Origin: G965222505 sp965222505
Lineage (GTDB): Bacteria; Bacteroidota; Rhodothermia; Rhodothermales; DATKEJ01
Direction: 5' to 3'
Assembly (NCBI GenBank): GCA_965222505.1
Contig: OZ244956.1
Coordinates: forward strand, 3,658,001 to 3,722,000
DNA length: 64,000 nucleotides
A program made the position numbers and the translations under genes. Positions 35,861 through 43,523 of the stretch are shown one piece after another. Position 1 is the first letter of the stretch, and every line of letters starts with the position of its first letter. The notes beneath the pieces were generated by a model. It saw only the letters and a program-made list of their open reading frames with translations, ran no database searches and was not told the DNA's origin.

Positions 35861-35920
35861 TGATTGATGATTTGTGATTTATGGGAGCCAAATCACAAAT
35901 TACCGATCACCAATCACAAA

Positions 35921-36496
35921 TTAAAAACCTTCGTCGATCTGAACCCGGCCCGTTATCCGGGAGATGGTATAGGTTTCCAGGTCTTCGTCCGCAATGAGCC
36001 GGTAGCCCTGGAGTTGTTCGGTGGGGGTGGTGAGGCGTACAAAGCCGGGGGTACGGATCTTGCGTTCGTCTTCCTTCCATTGGAGAAATTCTGTGGTCAG
36101 CCGCCGGCCGGTACGGGTCTGGACCTGTACATCACCGCGGGCCTCAAAGCGGAGGTCCTGGTCGAAGTAATAGGCTTCCTGGGCACGCAGGCGGGCATGG
36201 GGGCGGCCCAGATCATCGTAGAATTGCACGTGCACCCGTCCTGAGTCGGCCACTGGTTTGAGGTGGGTATAAAGGCTGTCCCCTCGTTCATAGCGGGCCA
36301 GGTAATCGGCTTCGACGGACATGCGGAGCTGCCCATTTCCGCTGATCCGAAGGGCCACGTCCCAGCTTTCCTGGGCCAAGCCTTCATTCTGGGCCGTTTC
36401 CGGCACCACCGGCGGCTGCGCCCGGCGGGTACAGCCGGTGAGGAAGAGGAGGGATAGGCAGAAGATCAGCGTACAGGAGAACGTTGGTCGGATCAA
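35921..36496 (-). CDS. lptC: LptC-like lipoprotein, LPS export
   Basis: The frame lacks an ATG near the expected start; TTG at 36496 is chosen (M/L-I-R-P-T-F...), with GGAGG just upstream, giving 191 residues. A lipoprotein signal follows, CLSLLFLTGCTRR, with the lipobox Cys near residue 22. The rest has LptC/OstA-type strands: RISGNGQLRMSVEADYLARY, HARLRAQEAYYFDQDLRFEA and RLTTEFLQWKEDERKI. It links LptB to the periplasmic bridge. It is the first gene of the export cluster and is now cut off from ostA by IS copy 2. The start codon is the least certain part. Confidence 0.82.
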   Translation of the reverse strand: MIRPTFSCTLIFCLSLLFLTGCTRRAQPPVVPETAQNEGLAQESWDVALRISGNGQLRMSVEADYLARYERGDSLYTHLKPVADSGRVHVQFYDDLGRPHARLRAQEAYYFDQDLRFEARGDVQVQTRTGRRLTTEFLQWKEDERKIRTPGFVRLTTPTEQLQGYRLIADEDLETYTISRITGRVQIDEGF

Positions 36497-36516
36497 CCGC
36501 CTCCACGGGTGAGAAG

Positions 36517-36602
36517 AATGGTCAATGGTCAATGGTCGATGGTCAATGGTCAATGATGGCTCCCGTTGACAATTGACAATTGACCATTGACTATCGACAA
36601 TT
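36517..36602. repeat. Complete heptamer hairpin locus, AATGGTC class
   Basis: The forward arm has AATGGTC three times from 36517, then GATGGTC, AATGGTC and AATGATG. The spacer is GCTCCCG. The inverted arm has TTGACAA twice from 36566, then TTGACCA, TTGACTA and TCGACAA. All thirteen units keep phase. It lies just upstream of the likely lptC start, in the gap before the divergent receiver gene. Confidence 0.88.
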
Positions 36603-36870
36603 CCTAATGGCTCGTATTCCTGCTTGTGCACGGCCCTAATGACATAAATGAGACCCAGAGTGGGGAAAATACGATCTGTTTCGAGAAGATGGAGACGGCG
36701 TAGTGCCAAGGTCTGAGGAAGATACAGGGGAAACGGCCAGTTTTTTAGCGGTATTGCCGGAAACTGGCATGATATTAGTGCTATCGGAAAGTACTGGTTT
36801 CAAGGGAAGTCAAAGGAGCACCTTGCACGCTACACTCTTTGTTCACAGACTTGAAGCTCCTCATCTTTTC

Positions 36871-37305
36871 ATGTTTCGAACCTTTTCTGCACACACTGTT
36901 TCTGCCCGGCCCAAGCACATTTCTTCCAGCCGTTCCACCGTGCTTGTCGTCGAGGACGATTATGCCCTTCGTGAAATGCTAACCCGTGCGCTCGGCAAGT
37001 ACTACCATGTATTTTCCGCCATGAACGGGAATGAAGCGTTGTTCCAAGTGGCCTCCAGCCGCCCGGATGTCATCATATCGGACCTGACCATGCCTCGCCT
37101 CAACGGGGTTGAGTTATTTCAGGCACTGCACCGCAACCCGGCCACCCAGGACATTCCTTTTATCATGATGACGGGTCAGCCGCAGTACTTGGAGGTGTAT
37201 CCAGACGTGCAACAGCGGCTAGCCGGGCACCTGGTCAAACCATTCGATTTGAGCGACCTGTTCTCCTGCGTAGCTTCCGTGCTGGAACATCACGAGGCAG
37301 GGTAA
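36871..37305 (+). CDS. Stand-alone CheY-like receiver protein
   Basis: The protein has 144 residues from ATG 36871; upstream in-frame codons lack a convincing start. A 25-residue Ser/Arg-rich lead precedes one receiver domain: TVLVVEDDYALREMLTRAL (acidic pair), phospho-acceptor Asp in VIISDLTMPRLNG, Thr in FIMMTGQP and Lys in HLVKPFDLSDLF. There is no output domain, so it works through another protein. No histidine kinase is adjacent. It is tail-to-tail with the GNAT at 37307 with 1 bp between them. Confidence 0.88.
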   Translation: MFRTFSAHTVSARPKHISSSRSTVLVVEDDYALREMLTRALGKYYHVFSAMNGNEALFQVASSRPDVIISDLTMPRLNGVELFQALHRNPATQDIPFIMMTGQPQYLEVYPDVQQRLAGHLVKPFDLSDLFSCVASVLEHHEAG

Positions 37306-37306
37306 T

Positions 37307-37882
37307 TTAGGTTCGGATGGCTTCGCGTAAGGTCTGTTGCCAGTACTTCTGTTCCAGCAGGCTGTAATTTTCCTTATCCCAGAACCGGTCGTCACGGCGC
37401 AGGTATTCCCGTTCGGCTCCTTCAATTTCAAAGCCCGCCCATTGGATCAGACGGCGCCAGGCATCATTGTATTCGAACGCTTCTGCCGCGACCCGATGGA
37501 GCTTCATTTCGTCGAAGGCATAGCGCAGGATGAGGGTGAGCACCTCCCGGCCGTAGCCTTTGCCCCAGTATTCGCGGTCGCCGATGGTAAGACCGACGAG
37601 GCAATGCCGGTTGTGCAGGTCCACTTTGCTCAGATACGCCACACCGATAAGCGTCCCTTCCAGGGTATGGATTTCGAAGTCCTGGTCTGCCGTCCGGTGA
37701 AAAAGAAACTTCTCAAACCGTTGCTTGAATTCCCGAAACGATTCCTCAACGTGAGGGATTTCGCTGTCGTAGTAGTTGAGTTCGGGATCGTTGTTCCACG
37801 CGAAGTGCGTATGGATATTGTCGAGTTGCAAGGGGGTCAGGTACACACGACTGCCTTGAATGATGATCTCTGATGCTTCCAT
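37307..37882 (-). CDS. RimJ/RimL-type GNAT acetyltransferase
   Basis: The 191-residue protein carries a GNAT domain of the RimJ/RimL (Acetyltransf_3) type: RVYLTPLQLDNIHTHFAWNN at the N-terminus, IGDREYWGKGYGREVLTLIL (acetyl-CoA loop G-K-G-Y-G) and HRVAAEAFEYNDAWRRLIQW. The family acetylates N-termini of ribosomal proteins, amino sugars or antibiotics; the substrate here is unknown. A perfect 20-bp palindrome lies about 50 bp upstream of the start and may control it. Confidence 0.87.
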   Translation of the reverse strand: MEASEIIIQGSRVYLTPLQLDNIHTHFAWNNDPELNYYDSEIPHVEESFREFKQRFEKFLFHRTADQDFEIHTLEGTLIGVAYLSKVDLHNRHCLVGLTIGDREYWGKGYGREVLTLILRYAFDEMKLHRVAAEAFEYNDAWRRLIQWAGFEIEGAEREYLRRDDRFWDKENYSLLEQKYWQQTLREAIRT

Positions 37883-37930
37883 GAGAGGTTGGGTTGCTTC
37901 TCAGTCAAAACTTGCCTTTAGGGGCTATAA

Positions 37931-37950
37931 TTTCGGAAGCGCTTCCGAAA
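37931..37950. promoter_or_regulatory. Perfect palindrome TTTCGGAAGCGCTTCCGAAA, possible operator
   Basis: This 20-bp perfect palindrome is centred on GGAAGCGCTTCC, the kind of C-G-centred site bound by LacI-family repressors. It lies 48 bp upstream of the GNAT start and 34 bp downstream of the stop of the minus-strand membrane protein gene. It is followed on the + strand by an A-run, so on the minus strand it is preceded by T's; a terminator reading for + strand transcription lacks a gene. No LacI-type regulator is in the window. Confidence 0.45.
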
Positions 37951-37984
37951 AAAGCAAACACATCCGTATTTTTGGAAAGACGGC

Positions 37985-38620
37985 CTAGCGCAAACGGGGG
38001 CCACGTTGGGCAAGTTTTTGTTTCATTCGGTCGATTTCCGGGAGGGAAAGGTTGTGCGCCAACGCGGTGCTGACGATGGTGGCCCGCAGCATCTGATCAG
38101 TATGCGGCAAGGGGTAGAGCGCTTGCCATAGGGGTTTGAGGAGGGGGGTCAGGATGAGGTTCATCACCCGCCAGCGGAGGAGGATAAACCAGAGCAAACC
38201 GAGGGCAATCTTGGCAAAGTCCGGCCAACTCGCCAGCCAACCCAGCACGGCTACATACAGGATGAATTGAAAGCCCACATTATCCAGATGCTCAAACAGT
38301 CGGGCGCCGGTGGCATTGCCCATCGAGGGCGCCAACAGGCTCCATCCGATATATACCGCCAGTCCACCCACGGCAGCAGCCCAAACGGGCAAGACCATCA
38401 ACAAGAGCGGCATGAGCCACAACGCAAGCGTCCGCGGGGAATGCAACCACACTTCCGCTTGCCGGACGAGGTCGCCCAATGATGCAACGCCCAGAACCGG
38501 TCCGGCAAAGGCCTGTACGTCTTCTTCAGTAGTGTGAAACTGTGTACCCGCAGGTGTGAACATGCCTCGGGGGGTGCTCAGGTATGCCGGTATGTCGGTA
38601 GGTTGGTCGGGTTCGGCCAT
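37985..38620 (-). CDS. Uncharacterised multi-pass membrane protein
   Basis: The 211-residue protein was not recognised. The N-terminal 55 residues are polar (PDQPTDIPAYLSTPRGMFTP). Three or four membrane segments follow: ALWLMPLLLMVLPVWAAAVG, GGLAVYIGWSLL, FILYVAVLGWLASWP and IALGLLWFILLRWRVM. The tail is basic (EIDRMKQKLAQRGPRLR). Both ends probably face the cytoplasm. It is not coupled to its neighbours: 102 bp separate it from the GNAT gene downstream, and the divergent menF starts 215 bp away. Confidence 0.65.
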   Translation of the reverse strand: MAEPDQPTDIPAYLSTPRGMFTPAGTQFHTTEEDVQAFAGPVLGVASLGDLVRQAEVWLHSPRTLALWLMPLLLMVLPVWAAAVGGLAVYIGWSLLAPSMGNATGARLFEHLDNVGFQFILYVAVLGWLASWPDFAKIALGLLWFILLRWRVMNLILTPLLKPLWQALYPLPHTDQMLRATIVSTALAHNLSLPEIDRMKQKLAQRGPRLR

Positions 38621-38834
38621 GGTACGGCTACGGTTAATAATGGAATCGGGTAGGCGTATGGCATCACCGTGGATTTAGGGCATCAAACGCAACCCTATAC
38701 AGTTCTTTCAGTAAAATTTGAAAATTGCGGGTCAGGTTGTTAATTTTACTGGCAATCCCTGCCTTCCCGCTTGTTTCCCTCACTACGCCGGGCCTGATGC
38801 CATCGGCAAAAGATAGGCTAAATTTCGATCTGAA

Positions 38835-40223
38835 GTGGAACTGATTACGCATCCCTCTCCCGAGATTGCACAGGTTCGGTTGCGCCTGGGGCAGCGCATG
38901 GCGCGTATGGTACGCCGTATTGCACCAAAGGGGACCAACCGCCTCGTGCGGCTGGCCCTCGAAATTCCCCCTACCGATCCCCTCCGCTGGCTCAAGTACC
39001 AACAGGATGCGGTGCAGGTGTATTGGTCCGGTCGTGCTGACGACCGGGCGGTGGCCGGCATTGGTGTGGCCGACATATTCAGCAAGGAGGGGTTCTCCGA
39101 TTATGATGCGTTGTTGGCCCAGGTACGGACGGCCATTCTGTCTGGTGATGAAGGGCTTCGGTATTATGGTGGCATTCGGTTTGATCGGAAGCAGGCCATC
39201 GATGCCGATTGGAGCCCCCTGGGTGCATATCGCTTTTGGCTGCCTCGCTTTGAACTGCAAACCGAGGCCGGGCAAAGCAAGCTGATCTGTAACCTCGCCC
39301 TGCCTCGGGATGCCGGCCGGCTGGACGAAATCCAACAATGGCTGGATCACCTCTATTTTCCCATTGAACCCGAAGGCCCAGAGGCCATGTTGGGTACGCT
39401 TCTGCGCCGATCCAACGAACCCGGCCCGGCCGATTGGTGCGAGCACGTCGGATGGGCGCTGGATGCCTTTGCTGCCACACGTCTTGAAAAAGTGGTGCTT
39501 GCCCGCAAGGCCACGTTTACCTTCGCGCGTGATTTACCGGCGCTGGAATTGCTGGACCGGTTGCAACGCAACACGCCTGAGTGTTTCCACTTTTACTTCC
39601 AGCCTGAACCCAAGGTCGCTTTCATCGGGGCCTCACCCGAACGGTTATACCGGCGGGAAGGACGCACCGTGCAGACGGAGGCCGTAGCCGGTACCCGGCC
39701 CCGTGGGGAAACTGCCGATGCCGATGCCCGTTTCGCTGAAGCCCTGTTGCAAAGTGAAAAAGAACGCCGCGAACAGGAATACGTACGCCAGTCCATCGCC
39801 CACGCCATCGCACCGTTTTGTACGTCATTCCATCAGGATTCTGACCGTTCGGTGATGAAACTGGCCCAGCGGATGCACTTGCTCTCCCGGTTTCACGGCA
39901 CACTCCGCGATGAAGTCTCCGATGCCGATTTGCTCCGTGCCCTGCATCCGACACCGGCTGTTGGCGGGTATCCGACATCGGATGCCCTGCGTTCGATTGC
40001 TGCGCTGGAGTCGTTTGACCGCGGCTGGTATGCCGGCCCGGTCGGGTGGGCCGGGGCCGATTCCGCCGAGTTTGCCGTAGCCATACGGAGCGGTCTCGTC
40101 CTGGGGAACCGGCTGGCCCTGTTTTCCGGGGCAGGCATTGTGGAGGGGTCGCAGCCTGAGGCCGAATGGGACGAAATCGAACAGAAGATCAGCGATTTCA
40201 CCAAGCTACTGATCCAGACGTGA
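38835..40223 (+). CDS. menF: Isochorismate synthase MenF
   Basis: The 462-residue chorismate-utilising enzyme starts at GTG 38835. The catalytic half has ATRLEKVVLARKATFTFA, CFHFYFQPEPKVAFIGASPE, RLYRREGRTVQTEAVAGTRP, LHPTPAVGGYPTSDAL and YAGPVGWAGADSAEFAVAIR, the motifs of the isochorismate synthase family. It converts chorismate to isochorismate, the entry to menaquinone synthesis. Its stop overlaps the menD start by one base (TGATG). An entC-type siderophore role is unlikely with menD attached. Confidence 0.93.
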   Translation: MELITHPSPEIAQVRLRLGQRMARMVRRIAPKGTNRLVRLALEIPPTDPLRWLKYQQDAVQVYWSGRADDRAVAGIGVADIFSKEGFSDYDALLAQVRTAILSGDEGLRYYGGIRFDRKQAIDADWSPLGAYRFWLPRFELQTEAGQSKLICNLALPRDAGRLDEIQQWLDHLYFPIEPEGPEAMLGTLLRRSNEPGPADWCEHVGWALDAFAATRLEKVVLARKATFTFARDLPALELLDRLQRNTPECFHFYFQPEPKVAFIGASPERLYRREGRTVQTEAVAGTRPRGETADADARFAEALLQSEKERREQEYVRQSIAHAIAPFCTSFHQDSDRSVMKLAQRMHLLSRFHGTLRDEVSDADLLRALHPTPAVGGYPTSDALRSIAALESFDRGWYAGPVGWAGADSAEFAVAIRSGLVLGNRLALFSGAGIVEGSQPEAEWDEIEQKISDFTKLLIQT

Positions 40224-41968
40224 TGCCGGACGCGCCCAATATCAACCGCCTCTGGGCCGATTTGCTGGTTGAGGCGTTGATCCGCCACGGCATCACCCAA
40301 TTCTGCCTCGCGCCCGGCTCCCGTAGTACCCCCCTCACAACAGCCATCGCCGCCCATCTGCAGGCCCGAGCCGTCATGCACTTTGATGAACGGGGTAGTG
40401 CGTTTTTTGCTCTCGGCTATGGCCGGGCCACGCGCACCCCGGCGGTATGGGTCACCACATCCGGTACAGCGGTGGCGAACGGGCTTCCCGCTGTCATTGA
40501 AGCTGCCGCCGAAGGGGTGCCGCTGCTCATGCTCACCGCAGACCGGCCCCCTGAACTTCGAGATACCGGCGCCAATCAGGCCATCGACCAAGTCAAGCTC
40601 TTCGGCGGATACGTCCGTTGGCAATTCGACCTGCCCTGTCCCTCGCCATCCATCGATCCAGCCTTTGTATTGACGACGCTGGACCAGGCCGTGTACCGCA
40701 CGGTACAAGCGCCTGCCGGTCCGGTGCACCTGAACTTCATGCTCCGCGAACCCCTCGCGCCGACCCCAACCCAGGCATTGCCGCCGGACTACACCGCTTC
40801 GCTCGCCTCCTGGTATGCCTCGGACCAACCCTATACGGTTTATGTGCCCAGTACTCCGGCGCCTGATCCGCAGTCCTGTGCGATCGTTGCTGCCCAACTG
40901 AACGCGGCCGAACGTGGGCTTTTGGTGGTGGGTCGGCTGGATACGGTTGAGGAGGCCGAAGCCGTGCGTGTTTTTGCCAAAGCGTTGGATTGGCCGGTGT
41001 TGCCGGATGTGACTTCGCAGTTGCGCGTGGGTGCCTCCGCGCCTCAGGTGGTGGCGTATTATGATCAGGTGTTGGCATGTGAAGGATTTGCTGAAAAGCA
41101 CAAACCGGACGTGGTGTTGCACATCGGCGGAAAGTCGGTCTCGAAACGCTTGATGCTGTATTTACAGGCTGCGCGGCCCTCGGTCTATATAACCGTCAAA
41201 AATACGCCGTTTCGGCAGGATCCGATGCACCACGTCACTGCACACGTCCAGGCCGATCCGGTGGCGTTTTGTGCGGCGGTTCGGCCCTTGTTGCGTACGC
41301 ACCCGAACGCCGCATGGAATACCGCCTGGTTGGGAGCCGATCGGCGTGTAGCCAAGGTCCTGAAGCAACACCTTGGGGGGGGCACCCTGACCGAGCCTGA
41401 TGTGGCCCGGTTGGTTGCGGGGCATTTACCTGACGGGCACGGCTTGTATCTGGCCAGCAGCATGCCGGTGCGGGATGTAGATGCCTTTGCCGAGCCGGTT
41501 GGTTCGCGCCCACGGGTGGCGGCCAACCGGGGGGCCAGTGGCATCGACGGGACGATTGCCAGCGCTGCCGGGTTTGCCACCGGCCTCGGTCAGCCTGTAA
41601 CCCTGCTGATTGGCGATCTGGCCCTGCTCCACGACCTCAACAGTCTGGCGCTGCTACGGCAGGTGCCGGTGGTGGTGGTAGCCGTTAACAACGACGGGGG
41701 CGGCATCTTCTCTTTCTTGCCCATCGCCCAATTCGAAGATGTCTTCGAACCTTACTTCGGTACTCCCCACGGCCTGACCTTCGAGGCTGCCGCCCAACTC
41801 TTTGGCTTGCCCTACATCCAGCCGGAAACCCCCGCCGATTTCCTTACCGCCTACCAGGAGGCCTGCGCCGTCGGGACGTCTGTGCTTATCGAGGTCCGCA
41901 CGAACCGTGAGGAAAACCGCGCCTTTCATGAATCGCTGCGGGATTACGTTCTACGTTCTACGTTCTAA
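40223..41968 (+). CDS. menD: MenD, SEPHCHC synthase
   Basis: The protein has 581 residues from ATG 40223. It is a ThDP-dependent enzyme that joins 2-oxoglutarate-derived succinyl semialdehyde to isochorismate. Motifs are FCLAPGSRSTPLTTAIAAH, HFDERGSAFFALGYGRAT (ThDP Glu), TTSGTAVANGLPAVIEA, LLIGDLALLHDLNSLALLR (ThDP/metal site) and VAVNNDGGGIFSFLP. Its last codons, for Y-V-L-R-S-T-F and the TAA stop, are encoded by the TTCTACG-class array, so the natural C-terminus has been replaced or extended by the repeat. It forms an operon with menF. Confidence 0.95.
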   Translation: MPDAPNINRLWADLLVEALIRHGITQFCLAPGSRSTPLTTAIAAHLQARAVMHFDERGSAFFALGYGRATRTPAVWVTTSGTAVANGLPAVIEAAAEGVPLLMLTADRPPELRDTGANQAIDQVKLFGGYVRWQFDLPCPSPSIDPAFVLTTLDQAVYRTVQAPAGPVHLNFMLREPLAPTPTQALPPDYTASLASWYASDQPYTVYVPSTPAPDPQSCAIVAAQLNAAERGLLVVGRLDTVEEAEAVRVFAKALDWPVLPDVTSQLRVGASAPQVVAYYDQVLACEGFAEKHKPDVVLHIGGKSVSKRLMLYLQAARPSVYITVKNTPFRQDPMHHVTAHVQADPVAFCAAVRPLLRTHPNAAWNTAWLGADRRVAKVLKQHLGGGTLTEPDVARLVAGHLPDGHGLYLASSMPVRDVDAFAEPVGSRPRVAANRGASGIDGTIASAAGFATGLGQPVTLLIGDLALLHDLNSLALLRQVPVVVVAVNNDGGGIFSFLPIAQFEDVFEPYFGTPHGLTFEAAAQLFGLPYIQPETPADFLTAYQEACAVGTSVLIEVRTNREENRAFHESLRDYVLRSTF

Positions 41969-42105
41969 GTTCTACGTTAGAGTCAACCTGAATGTCGAGG
42001 GTAAATTCCGCAGGTCTCGACCGGCCCGAAACGCCCCCGCCAAGGCCACCCTCAACATCAATACCGAGAAACGTCGCACGTAGAACGTCGCACGTAGAAC
42101 GAAAA
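41949..42105. repeat. Heptamer repeat locus, TTCTACG class, arms about 95 bp apart
   Basis: The first arm is TTCTACG twice from 41949, TTCTAAG (which supplies the menD stop) and TTCTACG. The inverted arm at 42071-42105 has ACGTCGC, ACGTAGA, ACGTCGC and ACGTAGA. About 95 bp of other sequence separates the arms, unlike the compact loci. Loci at 60169 and 62380 have the same open form. Confidence 0.78.
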
Positions 42106-42181
42106 AAAACCTAAAACTTGCATTTCGGAATGAATTTGTGTATATATGTCTTATACATGTAAAACATATGTGTAACTAACC

Positions 42182-42763
42182 GTGATAACACAAATTATGG
42201 ACCATCATTCTACTTCCATATGGGGGAGCCCCGAGGCTGCGGTGCAGCACTTTGCCCGGTTGTATCGGCGTGACGAGCGTCAGTTGATTGGGTATGGGCG
42301 GGACTTGCACGTACAAGCCCGTCAGTGGATCGAATATGCACATGCAGTTTCGGAACTGCCCGCTGCCTTTTTACACCGGATCGCATTCGATGCGCTGGGT
42401 TTTTGTCTGGATCGCAAACCCAAGTCGTTTTGCATTCCGGCCAAATTGCAAGGGGTACCCGCTACCCTGGCGATCCGTCATCAACTGGCCCAGGCGGAGA
42501 GCGGCATGCCGCTGACGGCGCGTATCGACGAGGCGGGTGCCGGTGTAGTCGTTTATGCCGGTGCACATCGGCTAGGCGTGGTTGATCCGCGTCATGCCGA
42601 CTGGTTCGGCCCGCTGTTGCACACGGGGGCGGCTGTGCATTTGTTGCGCGTGATCCATGTGCAGGAAGGGCACCCGGTTCAGGCCAGTTTGGCACTGAGT
42701 TTTCTGGGGCAGGCCATCACCGAATTTGAACACCAGCAGTCGGTTTACCGCGTAGCTGCCTAA
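42182..42763 (+). CDS. Uncharacterised protein in operon with the Rad52-like gene
   Basis: The 193-residue protein (GTG 42182; an ATG at 42197 would give M-D-H-H-S-T) was not recognised. It is soluble, with no signal peptide, and is rich in His and Ala. Helical stretches (DLHVQARQWIEYAHAVSELP) surround a possible beta region (GAGVVVYAGAHRLGVVDP). It lies 14 bp upstream of the Rad52-like gene, so the two are probably co-transcribed and may act together on DNA. The upstream region is AT-rich (42100-42181) and should hold the promoter. No homology claim is made. Confidence 0.7.
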   Translation: MITQIMDHHSTSIWGSPEAAVQHFARLYRRDERQLIGYGRDLHVQARQWIEYAHAVSELPAAFLHRIAFDALGFCLDRKPKSFCIPAKLQGVPATLAIRHQLAQAESGMPLTARIDEAGAGVVVYAGAHRLGVVDPRHADWFGPLLHTGAAVHLLRVIHVQEGHPVQASLALSFLGQAITEFEHQQSVYRVAA

Positions 42764-42777
42764 CGGGAGGATATACG

Positions 42778-43419
42778 ATGTCGAACAAGAAGACTAAAAA
42801 CCCTTTGCTGAAGGAGAAATGGCAGGCGTTGCTGGCACCATTTGCGCCGGGCCAGGTCAAAATTAAGGTGCAGGGGCGCAGCAAGGACCGCAGCAAGGGG
42901 TTCATTGTGCCATATGTGGAAGGCAATGCCATCCGCGAGCGGCTGGATGCCGTTGTGGGCTTTCAACATTGGACGGCCACTTATACGCCTATTCTTTCCG
43001 AAGTCCCCTCCGTCAAGTGTCGGCTCATCCTCGGGCCAACAGGCGCAGATGGGGCAGGAGAATTGGAGATCACCAAGGAAAACATTGGCACGGGCGAGGA
43101 TCACAAAAACGCCTGTACCGATAGCCTCAAGCGGGCCGCGATGGAATTCGGGATCGGCCGGTACCTGTGGGAATGTCCGCAGGTCTGGATTGATCTGGAC
43201 GACCGCGGCTTTATTCCGGACGAAGGCCGCACCCGTGCGCTGATCCTGCACTTGCTCGGTTATGGCAAGCAGGAAATTGAGCAAGCCGTGGCCGAGCACA
43301 AGCGCCACCGCAAACACGTGGGCTCCATGTTGAAGCGGTTCAAAAGCCGGAGTCCGCAGCAAGGCCGTCTACGCCCCGTCCAGCGCGAACCGGAACTGCC
43401 GATGGCCAAGACGGGCTAA
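42778..43419 (+). CDS. Rad52/22-family single-strand annealing protein
   Basis: The 213-residue protein carries the Rad52-type core (residues about 8-140): FIVPYVEGNAIRERLDAVVG, FQHWTATYTP, a beta-hairpin KCRLILGP, and ENIGTGEDHKNACTDSLKRA followed by AMEFGIGRYLW, the conserved annealing motif. The C-terminus is basic (HRKHVGSMLKRFKSR). Such proteins anneal complementary single strands; they are common in phages and also act in bacterial repair (DdrA-like). GGGAGG at 42765-42770, 7 bp before the ATG, is a good ribosome-binding site. No phage genes are near, so a housekeeping or stress role is more likely. Confidence 0.82.
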   Translation: MSNKKTKNPLLKEKWQALLAPFAPGQVKIKVQGRSKDRSKGFIVPYVEGNAIRERLDAVVGFQHWTATYTPILSEVPSVKCRLILGPTGADGAGELEITKENIGTGEDHKNACTDSLKRAAMEFGIGRYLWECPQVWIDLDDRGFIPDEGRTRALILHLLGYGKQEIEQAVAEHKRHRKHVGSMLKRFKSRSPQQGRLRPVQREPELPMAKTG

Positions 43420-43466
43420 CAAAGTAGGTGGGGCCGTGGGAGGGCGTGTTGCACCACATGGAAGAA

Positions 43467-43484
43467 GATCGTTGAAGCGATCAC
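43467..43484. repeat. Imperfect copy of the 2563 palindrome
   Basis: GATCGTTGAAGCGATCAC is the reverse-strand match of the palindrome at 2563-2580, with one stem mismatch. It sits in the 104-bp gap between the convergent Rad52-like and S9-peptidase genes. Two copies far apart in unrelated settings suggest a dispersed repeat or terminator rather than an operator. Confidence 0.4.
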
Positions 43485-43523
43485 TACAAACGATATGTAT
43501 TCAGATGTGAGCGGAGCGTCTGC

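Larger units (their letters stand above)
34818..35926. repeat. Heptamer hairpin locus, TGATTGN class, interrupted by the IS
   Basis: Left of the IS are TGATTTA-type units and TGATTGG with GCATTGT, the latter giving the ostA start codon. Right of the IS come TGATTTG and TGATTTA, a spacer TGGGAGC, then inverted units CAAATCA, CAAATTA, CCGATCA, CCAATCA and CAAATTA. Removing the IS and one TGATT duplication rebuilds TGATTGA and restores the 7-bp phase. The locus sits between lptC and ostA. Confidence 0.85.

Noticed and set aside
36703..36870. N-terminal extension of the receiver protein
   Set aside because: The extra 56 codons resemble non-coding sequence and lie close to the divergent lptC promoter zone; the ATG at 36871 gives a normal receiver start.
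42182..43419. Prophage remnant around the Rad52-like gene
   Set aside because: No integrase, capsid, lysis or att-like repeats occur nearby; both sides are housekeeping genes.
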